A stretch of DNA of 64,000 nucleotides from Dreissena polymorpha (Eukaryota > Mollusca > Bivalvia > Myida > Dreissenidae), in NCBI RefSeq assembly GCF_020536995.1, contig NC_068366.1, positions 26,902,532 to 26,966,531 of the forward strand. Direction: 5' to 3'. The position numbers were made by a program, and so were the translations under genes. Each line of letters starts with the position of its first letter. Positions within the stretch are counted from its first letter, which is position 1. The notes below the pieces were generated by a model that did no database searches, was not told the origin of the DNA, and was given only the letters and a program-made list of their open reading frames with translations. Of this stretch, positions 21,790 through 34,354 are shown piece after piece.

Positions 21790-22770
21790 TTACCTATGTG
21801 TAATGGGGGCTATATAAAAGTCACTTTGTCGGTCTGTCCCGAAATTTCATCCGATCTTCACCAAACTTGGTCACAAGTTGTATCTAGATGATGTCTAGGT
21901 CAAGTTTGAATATGGGTCATGCCTGGTAAAAAAACTAGGTCACAAGGTCACTTAGTGCTTTTTAAACACAAAGTTTGTCTGGACCATAACTATTTCATTT
22001 ATTGTTAGATTTTTAATTGACTTGGTTTTGATTTGTTCACCATCATGGGACCGTGTGTCGCGCGAAAGAATTGCGTCGATATCTCCAAGAACTTAGATCA
22101 AGGTCACTTTTGGAGTTCAAGGGTAAAATGCTTGTCCGGGCCATAACTTTTGTCATTCATTGTGAGATTTTAAAATCATTTGGAACATTTGTTAACCATC
22201 ATTGGAGGGTGTGTCGCGCAAAGAATTTTCATCTTGTCCGGCAATAACTGTGTTGTTCTTTTGAGATTTTAAAATCAGTTGGAACATTTCACCATCATTG
22301 GAAGGTGTGTTGTGCGAAAGAATTACGTCGATATCTCCAAGGTCAAGGTCACACTTTGAGTTCAAATGTCAAAAATGGCCATAAATGAGCTTTTCTGGGC
22401 CATAACTATGTAGTTCATTGTGAGATTTAAAACCATTGGCACATTTGTTCACTGTCATATGACTTGTGTGTCACGTGAAAGAGTTACGTCAATATCTCGA
22501 AGGTCAAGGTCACACTTTGTTCAAAGGTAAAGAAGGCCATAACTATGTTGTTCATTGTGAGATTTTAAAATCATGTGTTCACCGTTATGGATGGTGTGTG
22601 GCAGGAAAGAATTATGTCGATATCTCCAAGGTCAAGGTCATGCTTTAAGTTCAAAGGTCAAAATGGCCATAAATGATAATGGCATAATAATTCTTAAAAA
22701 TAGCCATTAATTAGATTCTCTTGTGTGGATGGGGCACGTGGGGGTATAGGTCACGTCTGTGACAAAGCTC
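21790..22770 (+). repeat. dispersed repeat with internal tandem blocks
   Basis: Starts near CCTATGTGTAATGGGGGC with CTTTGTCGGTCTGTCCC, then carries about four imperfect blocks of 140-170 bp (GTGTGTCGCGCGAAAGAATT, CGATATCTCCAAGGTCAAGG, GGCCATAACTATG) and ends GTCTGTGACAAAGCTCTAG. The short frames here are not genes. Confidence 0.7.
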
Positions 22771-23013
22771 TAGTTTCTTTAAGTGTTGTGGCAGATAATT
22801 GAGATTATATTATTTGTAGGGCTGTGTAATTTACAAATATGGTACTGTGCAGACTTTCACAAGCTGTCAACAAAATAGCATATGGCAACGTTTGTGTTCA
22901 ATTATATTGATATTGAAATAAAAAGTGAGGTCAGGGAACTATGGATTGCTACTGTTGTTATGATGGAAGTATTGTTGACACTGGAATATTATGGTCTTCT
23001 TGAAATTTTATAG
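22771..23013. other. intron, nothing seen
   Basis: Ends in the acceptor TTTTATAG for the next exon. Confidence 0.35.
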
Positions 23014-23095
23014 GTTGCCCTGATGTTGTATGCTGTTGAAAATGGTAAAGTCAATGAGTGGAAGGGAAGGCAGATGAAGGACATAGTAGTAGAAG
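23014..23095 (+). CDS. exon following the recombinase-like box
   Basis: 82 bases, phase 0 to 1. The acceptor TTTATAG ends at 23013 and the donor GTTTGA starts at 23096. It reads VALMLYAVENGKVNEWKG then RQMKDIVVE. It takes the frame of the 20912 exon exactly. The text fits the segment that, from memory, follows the LGH..YY box in the same family (AKVSKLLxAxExGKxxxxKGKxLDEI). No catalytic residue is expected here; it is probably a C-terminal helix. Confidence 0.6.
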
Positions 23096-23499
23096 GTTTG
23101 ATTATAAGAATTTTATTAATATAATTCATTTTACTGAATTGGGATGGAGAATTTTTGTTACTTTCTCTCCTATGGCTGTCAGTAAATTCGACTGAATGAT
23201 CATTCTTCAGAACAAAACAGAGCGCTTGAGAACAGACAAACGATGTAAAACATTGTTTGAAAGGCGGGGCCCTTGTTTTGGCCACGTTAATTCAATAAGT
23301 CTAAAATTTACGTGGTAAAAATAGGCAAACCTATTTTATGTGCCTTGAAAATTGTTTATCCTCTTAAAGAAATGCTAATGCAACAAAATACTTTTTAACA
23401 ACCTTGAAGTATTGAAAATATTTACTGTCGTATCAAGAGTGACTTCTGGTTATTTTTTTCTAAATAGTTATTTCTAAAATAAAAAATCATTTTTTACAG
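23096..23499. other. intron, nothing seen
   Basis: AT-rich, ending in the acceptor TTTTTTACAG. Confidence 0.35.
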
Positions 23500-23541
23500 A
23501 TTTACCTCTTCCAATTGAAGACGAAGATGGCCATCAAGAAG
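23500..23541 (+). CDS. 42-base acidic exon
   Basis: Strong acceptor (TTTTTTACAG) and a donor GTAAAA. Phase 1 to 1, reading DLPLPIEDEDGHQE. It links the recombinase-like exon to the Glu/Ser-rich exons without a phase conflict (the next copy starts in phase 1 with GIEATIQESE). Its short length makes it uncertain alone; the phase agreement on both sides raises it. Confidence 0.5.
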
Positions 23542-24029
23542 GTAAAATAGTTATTTATACCCATGATAGATTATTGGCCACTGTTCATTTGTATTATGAA
23601 AGTGGTCCATAACAGAGTCATTGTTATGGTAGCCCATTAAAAAAAAAGGGAGTATAGGAATACCTTTAGATTGGACACCTTATGAAATAGTTTATATGCT
23701 CAATTAGACATTTCTGTTTCTGAGTTATTTTAATGATTTAAAGGATAAATAACTTACTTGCAAGTATGAAGATTTTCTGATTTAAATTGTAAGCAGGTCT
23801 TATAACATATTTTAGTGGGGGATATGTGTGTTGTTTATTTTGTGTACATCTCATACCTTATACCGAAAAGCATAAAAAAAACACGTTTAGAAGTGCTTTT
23901 GGAAAACAAAACATTTCCTTTGGTATTTCTATTATCATATAATAAAGGCCCACCTATTGATGATAAAGACATGACCCAACTGTAGACTATATATTCTAGT
24001 ACAATTTTCTGTTGTCCAAGCCAATATAT

Positions 24030-24885
24030 ATTTATGCCACCCTTCGAAGAAGAGGGGGGTATTTTGCTTTGCACATGTCGGTCGGTCTGTCGGTCGGTTC
24101 GTCCACCAGGTGGTTTCCGATGATAATCAAGAACGCTTTGGGCTAGGATCATGAAACTTCATAGGTACATTGATTCATGACTTGCAGATGACCCCTATTG
24201 ATTTTGAGGTCACTAGGTCAAAGGTCAAGGTCACAGTGACCGAAATAGTAAAATGGTTTCTGGATGATAACTCAAGAACGCATACGCCTAGGATCATGAA
24301 ACTTCTGGTAGATTGATCATGACTCGCAGATGACCCCTATAGATTTTTGAGGTCAAAGGTCAAGGTCACGGTGACCCAAAATAGTAAAATGGTTTCCGGA
24401 TGATAACTCAAGAACGCATACGGCTAGGATCATGAAACTTCATGGGTAGATTGATCATTACTCGCAGATGACCCCTATTGATTTTGAGGTCACTAGGTCA
24501 AAGGTCAAGGTCACGGTGACCCGAAATAGTAAAATGGTTTTCGGATGATAACTCAAGAAAGCATATGCCTAGGATCATGAAACTTCATAGGTAGATTGAT
24601 CATGACTGCGCAGATGACCCCTATTGATTTTGAGGTCACAAGGTCAAGGTCACAGTGACCCGAAATAGTCAAATGATTTTCGAATGATAACTCAAGAACG
24701 CTTTTGCCTAGGATCATGACACTTCATAGGTACATTGATCGTGACTTGCAGATGACCCCTATTGATTTTCAGGTCACTAGGTCAAAGGTCGAGGTCACAG
24801 TGACAAAAGTCGTATTCACACATGGCTGCAGTACAACGGACAGCCCATATGTGGGGCATGCATGTTTTACAAACAGCCCTTGTTT
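24030..24885 (+). repeat. GAAGAGGGGG dispersed repeat, long copy
   Basis: About six imperfect blocks of 115-120 bp, each with ATAACTCAAGAACGC, GGATCATGAAACTTC, GCAGATGACCCCTATTGATT and a dense AGGTCA cluster. It ends CATGTTTTACAAACAGCCC. The same family is at 11113 and 25312. Confidence 0.85.
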
Positions 24886-24961
24886 CTATAGATTTCAGCA
24901 AGACCCCACCAATGGATAATAGACATACAAGACCCCCACTGTTGACATTATATGCTTACAG

Positions 24962-25196
24962 GCATTGAGGCAACTATACAGGAGTCAGAGCCTCTCATGA
25001 TACAACAGGCCAGTGTTAACTGTGCTGATCAAATGCAATCTACAGGTTTCACTTTGGTTCTTTCAGAGTCCATGTCAACTGCTGACAGTGAAGAGCCAGG
25101 CAGTTGACCCATGATAGAGGGAGCCAAGTGAAGAGCCAGCCAGTATGACCCATGATAGAAGGGAGCCAAGTGAAGAGCCAGCCAGTCTGACCCATG
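24962..25196 (+). pseudogene. Glu/Ser-rich exon, copy B (frame broken)
   Basis: Same acceptor (GCTTACAG) and donor (GTATTT) as copies A and C, starting GIEATIQESEPLMIQQASVN. Relative to A and C it lacks single bases at about 25104 and 25118; the first loss puts TGA in frame. Its length of 235 is not a multiple of 3, so including it would shift the message. The neighbourhood before the gap also shows single-base losses elsewhere, so consensus errors are a real alternative to a dead exon. Confidence 0.5.
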
Positions 25197-25311
25197 GTAT
25201 TTCTATTATCATATAATAAAGGGCCCACCTATTGATGATAAAGACATGACCCCAACTGTAGACTATATAATTCTAGTACAATTTTCTGTTGTCCAAGCCA
25301 ATATATATTAT

Positions 25312-25787
25312 GCCACCCTTCGAAGAAGAGGGGGTATATTGCTTTGTCATGTCGATCGGTCCGTCCGTCCACCAGGTGGTTGTCATACGATAACTCAAGA
25401 ACGCTTGGGCCTAGGATCATGAAACATCATAGGTACATTGATCATGACTTGCAGATGACCCCTATTGATTTTGAGGTCACTAGGTCAAGGTCACGGTGAT
25501 CGAAATTGTAAAATGGTTTCCGGATTATAACTCAAGAAAAGGTCAAGGTCACAGTGACCCGAAATAGTCAAATGATTTTCGAATGATAACTCAAGAACGC
25601 TTTTGCCTAGGATCATGACACTTCATAGGTACATTGATCGTGACTTGCAGATGACCCCTATTGATTTTCAGGTCACTAGGTCAAGGTCAAGGTCACAGTG
25701 ACAAAAGTCGTATTCACACAATGGCTGCCAGTACAACGGACAGCCCATATGTGGGGCATGCATGTTTTACAAACAGCCCTTGTTTTC
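25312..25787 (+). repeat. GAAGAGGGGG dispersed repeat, short copy
   Basis: Second copy within the tandem duplication, with about two to three internal blocks instead of six and a join inside a block near 25535. Confidence 0.8.
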
Positions 25788-25860
25788 TATAGATTTCAGC
25801 AAGACCCACCAATGGATAATAGACATACAAGACCCCACTGTTGACATTATATGCTTACAG

Positions 25861-26070
25861 GCATTGAGGCAACTATACAGGAGTCAGAGCCTCTTATGAT
25901 ACAACAGGCCAGTGTTAACTGTGCTGATCAAATGCAATCTACAGGTTTCACTTTGGTTCTTTCAGAGTCCATGTCAACTGCTGACAGTGAAGAGCCAGGC
26001 AGTGTGACCCATGATAGGAGGGAGCCAAGTGAAGAGCCAGCCAGTCTGAGCCATGATAGAAGGGAGCCAA
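25861..26070 (+). CDS. Glu/Ser-rich exon, copy C (cut by the gap)
   Basis: Acceptor GCTTACAG at 25853-25860; phase 1 start reading GIEATIQESEPLMIQQASVN, then the same LVLSESMSTADSEEP and 14-residue repeats as copy A. The frame is open to the assembly gap at 26071. As the last visible exon it follows 23500-23541 in phase whether or not copy B is used. Confidence 0.5.
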
Positions 26071-26170
26071 NNNNNNNNNNNNNNNNNNNNNNNNNNNNNN
26101 NNNNNNNNNNNNNNNNNNNNNNNNNNNNNNNNNNNNNNNNNNNNNNNNNNNNNNNNNNNNNNNNNNNNNN
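26071..26170. other. assembly gap (100 N)
   Basis: Exactly 100 N, the usual filler for a gap of unknown size. It separates the exon-bearing duplication from the 3-kb tandem array, so the distance and even the adjacency of the two are unproven. Confidence 0.99.
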
Positions 26171-28391
26171 TCACCATATATCACAAAAGGCCCAATAATG
26201 TATTGATTGTGAATCAGTGTACTTTTCTTAATGAAATAGGAGACTTTTGTTAAAATTTTAAACAGCTTTTTTCAATAAAAAACTCACTGACAGCATATAA
26301 AATCATGTTTTTTAAGAAAATTATTATTAAAAGCTTCACTTACAATCTAAACATACCATTGCAATTACAAAAATTAATGCTTTTAATGATGAGAGGCATA
26401 ATTTGCAGCTTTCATCAGCCGATACAAGCCGGCTACCCAATTTTAACACTTAAAAGACGCAAATCGCTCCTTCAACAGCTTTACGACAAAGTGACACTAA
26501 ATGCGCATCCTAGGTCTCTCTCATATAAATAAGTCCTGTTAGCGACATTTTATAGTATTCTCTTTAAATCCAGTGTTGAAAGCTTATGTTTTGCAAAATG
26601 CCCACGTCACCATGCAAAAGAGCATGTTCGCTAAGGATTCCTACGCGAGTGGCCACACTAATGTCGTGGCAGGAAAGTCATTTGGGTGTGATTCCTCTGT
26701 AGTTCAGTGTACATTCATTCCCACTACCTGGGGATGACTATCAGGATCAATTTTTTTCAGCTTGGTGAAGTGTTGACCTTTCAGGATGTTGATGGATTGT
26801 CCACAAGCGCTGCACCCACTGCGGCCTCTGTTCAGGACACAGAGTCGGATTGAGGTGTACACAAACCCGCAGTCAGGCAAGGATCATCCAGACCTTTAAT
26901 AAAATAAAATGTTCAGGCCCTGAACTGGCAATTATGTTCAACACTGAGAAAGGAAACACATAGAGGAGACATCATCCATGGCTTTCTCATTATTGACACG
27001 GCAAACTCGAGCAGCTGGGGACTTGGCTCTAAACAAAAACGGTATGCTCCATCAATGTGAGCAAGATGGCATGTCAGAGTTTAAAAAGGGCAAACAAAAT
27101 ACAAAAGAGATAAAGGAAATTAGAAATTAAATGCCAGAAGTATTTTAAGTATTGTTTTTTCTGTCTGCAAGGGTTGCTGTGGAAATAGTGCTTAACGCCT
27201 AGTTTGGCCTGTAGGGGTTCTGCTAGCAAGAACAAATCGAAGTCATATCTGCCCGCGAACTGTAAGCTTGAGATAACCATATCTGATGAAGTACTGCTTT
27301 GAGAATGCATTCTATTGTACTTGAACCAGATCGCATTGACAGCACAAGGCTTCAGACCCCCCAAAAGTGTGACGCTTTCATAGTGCTTACCTGATGACCA
27401 GACCCGCATTGCCCAAGACAGTGACTCTCCCTCACCGGAACTGCACAGGCTGCATCCGCAGCACATCCTTAAGCTCAATCATGGTCTGGCTGACTCTGAA
27501 ATAGTGAAATCTGAAATTTACAGATGCTCATTTGTCTAAGGTTATGAGTTTATTGCCTATCTTATTAAAAGCAAACACAATGACATGCTTAAGAAGACAT
27601 GTGCATTTCTGAAAGACCTACAGCTGCCGATACTTGACTAGGAAAAGGCGCTATGGTCTTCACTCTGAAATTCATTACTCTAGGGCCTAAACAGAACAAA
27701 AGCCAGATCTTACAGCTAAATGGCCCCACCTACAGCTAAATATGCTTTATAGGTTAAAATAAAGTTATTTGTCTGAAGAACTAGTGCTATTTACTCATCA
27801 GCTATGTTGCTCCACTGGCCGCAATTCTGTAAACATAGTGTATTATGGAAATACCTAGTCTACCACCTGCACCGCAACCACTACGTCCACTGTAAATACA
27901 CAGCTAAGTTAGTACTTTAAAACGAACAAACTGAAATTCAGTGTTAATATTAAACAATCAGTATGATGACTCACATTGAAATCATGTCCAGTGCAGCAAC
28001 CAGTCAGAGCAAGACAGCTAGCGATTGTTGACCATCTACGGCTCAGGACAAACGGTCAGCCCTACAAACAAAGAGAAAAATGGCATAAATGGGTTGCATG
28101 CATGTAATTTGGCATATTTTTCATCTTGCTCTCCACCTGAAACTTCAATCTATGGACATATAATATTTACATTTAAGATTTGTTGGAAATGTTACCCTTA
28201 CTTGTCCATACCTGTCCCCCCACCCATCCGGAAACAGTCCAAAACCACCTAAAACATCCATTTGGACCAAATATTCGACATCTCTCATCTATTTTAGCAC
28301 CCAAATCATCAAAACATTCATAAAATTCATTTCTACTTTCTCGCTTGCAGACGAATCCATGTGACCTTGACATTGCAAGTAAATGTGCTTT

Positions 28392-28395
28392 TTAA
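28392..28395. other. empty TTAA site in array unit 1
   Basis: Where the other units have TTAA-MITE-TTAA, this unit has one TTAA between the same flanks (AATGTGC.. and ..CAACTTTGTCC). Confidence 0.75.
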
Positions 28396-30900
28396 AGGGA
28401 AATCAACTTTGTCCTATCTTTTTCAAACTTTCTTCACATGAGATTTCAAACTATTTCCACAATGAATATGCAATTTCAGTGCATTCAGATGGGGGTAAAG
28501 GCCTAAAATGGCCATTTAAAGCGTGACTAATTGGCCGCAGTCAGTCGGAATGCATGATTTTTAGTCTAAGTGACGACAGCTGAGTTTGTGTCTCCAATTA
28601 TTGTTACGCGTAACTTTTGTGGCAAAAACTGGTATCATTGCATGCGAAATTCACCAATATATCAGCAAAAGGCCCAAATAATGTAGTGATTGTGAATCAG
28701 TGTACTTTTCTTAATGAAATATAGGAGACGTTTTTTAAATTTTAAGCAACTTTTTTCAATAAAAAACTCACTGACAGCATATAAAATCATGTTTTTTAAG
28801 AAAATTATTATTAAAAGCTTCACTTACAATCTAAACATACACATTGCAATTACAAAAATTAATGCTTTATGATGAGAGGCATAATTTGCAGCTTTCAAGC
28901 CGATACAAGCCGGCTTACCATTAACCCAAATTAAACACTTAAAAAAGACGCAAATCGCTCCTTCAACAGCTTACGACACAAAGTGACACTAAATGCGCAT
29001 CAGATAGTCTCCATCTCATAATAAATAAGTCCTGTTAGCGACATTTTATTAAGTATTCTCTTTAAAATCCAGTGTTGAAAGCTTAAGTTTTGCAAAAATG
29101 CCCACAGTCACCATGCAAAAGAGCAGTTTCGCTAAGGAATTCCTACGCGAGTGGCCACACTAATGTCGTGGCAGGAAGTCATTTGGGTGTGATTCCTCTG
29201 TAGTTCAGTGTACATTCATTCCACTACCTGGGGATGACTATCAGGATCATTTTTCCAGCTTGGTGTAGTGTTGACCTTTCAGGATGTTGATGGATTGTCC
29301 CACAAGCGCTGCACCACTGCGGCCTCTGTTCAGGACACAGAGTCGGATTGAGGTGTACACAAACCCGCAGTCAGGCAAGGATCATCCAGACCTTTAATAA
29401 AATAAATGTTTCAGGCCCCTGAAACTGGCAATTATGTTCAACACTGAGAAAGGAAACACATAGAGGAGACATCATGCCATGGCTTTCTCATTATTGACAC
29501 GGCAAACTCGAGCAGCTGGGGACTTGGCTCTAAACAAAACAGGTATGCTCCATCAATGTGAGCAAGATGGCATGTCAGAGTTAAAAAGGGCAAACAAACA
29601 TACAAAAGAGATATAGAAGGAAATTAGAAATTAAATGCCAGAAGTAATTTTAAGTATTGTTTTCTGTCTGCAAGGGGTTGCTGTGGAAAATATGCTAATA
29701 ACGCATAGTTTGGCCTGTAGGGGGTTCTGCTAGCAAGAACAAATCGAAGTCTATCTGCCCGCGAACTGTAAGCGTGAATAACCATATCTGAGAGTACTGC
29801 TTTGAGAATGCATTCTAATGTGTACTTGAACCAGATCGCATTGACAGCACAGAGGCTTCAGACCCGCCAAAAGTGTGACGCTTCAATAGTGCTTACCTGA
29901 TACCAGACCGCATTGCCAAAGACAGTGACTCTCTCTCCCGGAACTGCACAGGCTGCATCCGCAGCACAATCCTTAAGCTCAATCATGGTCTGGCTGACTC
30001 TGAAATTGTGAAATCTGAATTTACAGATGCTCATTTGTCTAAAGGTTATGAGTTTATTGCCTATCTTATTAAAAGCAAACACAATGACATGCTTAAGAAG
30101 ACATGTGCATTTCTGAAAAGACATACAGCTGCCCGATACTTGACTAGGAAAAGGCGCTATGGTCTTCACTCTGAAATTCATTACTCTAGGGGCTTAACAG
30201 AACAAAAAAGCCAGATCTTACGCTAAAATGGCCCCACCTACAGCTAAATATGCTTTATAGGTTGAAAATAAAGTTATTTGTCTGAAGAACTAGTGCTATT
30301 TACTCATAAGCTATGTTGCTCCACTGGCCGCAATTCTGTAAACATAGTGTATATATGGAAATACCTAGTCTACCACCTGCACCGCACCACTACGTCCACT
30401 GTAAATACACAGCTAAGTTAGTACTTTAACGAACAAACTGAAATTCATGTGTTAATTAAACAATCAGTATGATGACTCACATTGAAATCATGTCCAGTGC
30501 ACCAGTCAGAGCAAGACAGCTAGCGGATTGTTGACCATCTACGGCTCAAGGACAAACGGTCAGGCCTACAAACAAAGAGAAAAATGGCATAAATGGGTTG
30601 CATGCATGTAATTTGGCATATTTTTCATCTTGCTCTCCACCTGAAACTTCAATCTATGGACATAATAATATTTACATTTAAGATTTGTTGGAAATGTTAC
30701 CCTTACTTGTCCATACCTGGTCCCCACCCATCCGGAACAGTCCAAAACCACCTAAAACATCCATTTGGACCAAAATATCGACATCTCTCATCTATTTTAG
30801 CACCCAAATCATCAAAACATTCATTAAAATTCATTTTCTACTTGTCTCGCTTGCAGACGAATCCATGTGACCTTGACATTGCAGTAAATGTGCTTTTTAA

Positions 30901-31376
30901 AGGTTATATTACACTAATTCCGATTCCCATAGGGTCCCATTATAAAACTGACAACTTTCACAGCATTTTACTTGCCTTTCCGACGTATCAATTTTTCCGA
31001 ACCTGGTATCATTTTAAAGATGGATCTGTCATCTTCCAATAATTGCAATCAAAAACATACCGTCTCGCAACTTCTAAGAAAGTAAATCGCTGTCGAATGA
31101 ACCCACCGTAGAAAAACGTGTTTCGGAATCCTAATTTCGACAAAAGCCCCACACAATAGAAAACACACCCTCAAAAGTTCATCTTTTAAGTTAGCTTCCA
31201 ATCCAAGGCATCAAAGTACTCCAGACACATACAGGATATTACAAATAACCACAAAAGACATGTCTCACATTGTTAAATGGCTTATATTCAAGAAGAGAAA
31301 AGGAACTCTTTAGATATAGGCACTACTTTCGAATGGACCACGGAGGGATACACAACGATTTAGTGTAATGTAACCT
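30901..31376. mobile_element. 476-bp piggyBac-type MITE, array unit 2
   Basis: TTAA on both sides. The ends AGGTTATATTACACTAA and TTAGTGTAATGTAACCT are inverse copies with one mismatch. The interior is non-coding apart from part of a 66-codon frame. Confidence 0.85.
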
Positions 31377-33878
31377 TTAAGGGAACTCAACTTTGTCCTA
31401 TCTTTTTCAAACTTTCTTCACATGAGATTTCAACTATTTCCACAATGAATATGCAATTTCAGTGCATTCGGATGGGGGTAAAGGCCTTAAAATGGCCATT
31501 TAAAGCGGTGACTAAATTGGCCGCAGTCAAGTCGGAATGCATGATTTTTAGTCTAAGTGACGACAGCTGATTTTGTGTCTCCAATTATTGTTACGCGTAA
31601 CTTTTGTGGCAAAAACTGGTATCATTGCATGCGAAATTCACCAATATATCAGCAAAAGGCCCAAATAAATGTATTGATTGTGAATCAGTGTACTTTTCTT
31701 AATGAAATAGGAGACTTTTTTTTAATTTTAAGCACTTTTTTCAATAAAAAAACTCACTGACAGCATATAAAATCATGTTTTTTAAGAAAATTATTATTAA
31801 AAAGCTTCACTTACAATCTAAACATACACATTGCAATTACAAAAATTAATGCTTTTATGATGAGAGGCATAATTTGCAGCTTTCAAGCCGATACAAGCCG
31901 GCTACCCAAATTTAAACACTTAAAAAGACGCAAATCGCTCCTTCAACAGCTTACGACACAAAGTGACACTAAATGCGCATCCAGATAGTCTCTCTCATAT
32001 AAATAAGTCCTGTTAGCGACATTTTATTAAGTATTCTCTTTAAAATCCAGTGTTGAAAGCTTAAGTTTTGCAAAAATGCCCACAGTCACCATGCAAAAGA
32101 GCATGTTCGCTAAGGAATTCCTACGCGAGTGGCCACACTAATGTCGTGGCAGGAAAGTCATTTGGGTGTGATTCCTCTGTAGTTCAGTGTACATTCATTC
32201 CACTACCTGGGGATGACTATCAGGATCAATTTTTCCAGCTTGGTGAAGTGTTGACCTTTCAGGATGTTGATGGATTGTCCACAAGCGCTGCACCACTGCG
32301 GCCTCTGTTCAGGACACAGAGTCGGATTGAGGTGTACACAAACCCGCAGTCAGGCAAGGATCATCCAGACCTTTAATAAAATAAAATGTTCAGGCCCCTG
32401 AAACTGGCAATTATGTTCAACACTGAGAAAAGGAAACACATAGAGGAGACATCATGCCATGGCTTTCTCATTATTGACACGGCAAACTCGAGCAGCTGGG
32501 GACTTGGCTCTAAACAAAAACAGGTATGCTCCATCAATGTGAGCAAGATGGCATGTCAGAGTTAAAAAGGGCAAACAAACATACAAAAGAGATATAAAGG
32601 AAATTAGAAATTAAATGCCAGAAGTAATTTTAAGTATTGTTTTTCTGTCTGCAAGGGTTGCTGTGGAAAATAGTGCTTAACGCATAGTTTGGCCTGTAGG
32701 GGTTCTGCTAGCAAGAACAAATCGAAGTCATATCTGCCCGCGAACTGTAAGCTTGAGATAACCATATCTGATGAAGTACTGCTTTGAGAATGCATTCTAA
32801 TTGTACTTGAACCAGATCGCATTGACAGCACAAGGCTTCAGACCCCCCAAAAGTGTGACGCTTTCAATAGTGCTTACCTGATACCAGACCGCATTGCCCA
32901 AGACAGTGACTCTCTCCCGGAACTGCACAGGCTGCATCCGCAGCACAATCCTTAAGCTCAATCATGGTCTGGCTGACTCTGAAATAGTGAAATCTGAATT
33001 TACAGATGCTCATTTGTCTAAAGGTTATGAGTTTATTGCCTATCTTATTAAAAGCAAACACAATGACATGCTTAAGAAGACATGTGCATTTCTGAAAAGA
33101 CATACAGCTGCCCGATACTTGACTAGGAAAAGGCGCTATGGTCTTCACTCTGAAATTCATTACTCTAAGGGCTTAACAGAACAAAAGCCAGATCTTACAG
33201 CTAAATGGCCCCACCTACAGCTAAATATGCTTTATAGGTTGAAAATAAAGTTATTTGTCTGAAGAACTAGTGCTATTTACTCATCAGCTATGTTGCTCCA
33301 CTGGCCGCAATTCTGTAAACATAGTGTATATATGGAAATACCTAGTCTACCACCTGCACCGCACCACTACGTCCACTGTAAATACACAGCTAAGTTAGTA
33401 CTTTAACGAACAAACTGAAATTCATGTGTTAATTAAACAATCAGTATGATGACTCACATTGAAATCATGTCCAGTGCACCAGTCAGAGCAAGACAGCTAG
33501 CGGATTGTTGACCATCTACGGCTCAAGGACAAACGGTCAGGCCTACAAACAAAGAGAAAAATGGCATAAATGGGTTGCATGCATGTAATTTGGCATATTT
33601 TTCATCTTGCTCTCCACCTGAAACTTCAATCTATGGACATAATAATATTTACATTTAAGATTTGTTGGAAATGTTACCCTTACTTGTCCATACCTGGTCC
33701 CCCACCCATCCGGAACAGTCCAAAACCACCTAAAACATCCATTTGGACCAAAATATCGACATCTCTCATCTATTTTAGCACCCAAATCATCAAAACATTC
33801 ATTAAAATTCATTTTCTACTTGTCTCGCTTGCAGACGAATCCATGTGACCTTGACATTGCAGTAAATGTGCTTTTTAA

Positions 33879-34354
33879 AGGTTATATTACACTAATTCCG
33901 ATTCCCATAGGGTCCCATTATAAAACTGACAACTTTCACAGCATTTTACTTGCCTTTCCGACGTATCAATTTTTCCGAACCTGGTATCATTTTAAAGATG
34001 GATCTGTCATCTTCCAATAATTGCAATCAAAAACATACCGTCTCGCAACTTCTAAGAAAGTAAATCGCTGTCGAATGAACCCACCGTAGAAAAACGTGTT
34101 TCGGAATCCTAATTTCGACAAAAGCCCCACACAATAGAAAACACACCCTCAAAAGTTCATCTTTTAAGTTAGCTTCCAATCCAAGGCATCAAAGTACTCC
34201 AGACACATACAGGATATTACAAATAACCACAAAAGACATGTCTCACATTGTTAAATGGCTTATATTCAAGAAGAGAAAAGGAACTCTTTAGATATAGGCA
34301 CTACTTTCGAATGGACCACGGAGGGATACACAACGATTTAGTGTAATGTAACCT
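33879..34354. mobile_element. 476-bp piggyBac-type MITE, array unit 3
   Basis: Same element, at the same place in the unit, with TTAA at 33875-33878 and 34355-34358. Confidence 0.85.

Larger units (their letters stand above)
23925..26070 (+). repeat. tandem duplication carrying an exon (unit about 1.27 kb)
   Basis: The segment starting TATTTCTATTATCATATAAT at 23923 recurs at 25198. Each unit holds the intron piece, a GCCACCCTTCGAAGAAGAGG dispersed repeat, the CAAGACCC flank and an exon copy. The second unit has fewer internal repeat blocks and runs into the gap. Confidence 0.8.
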
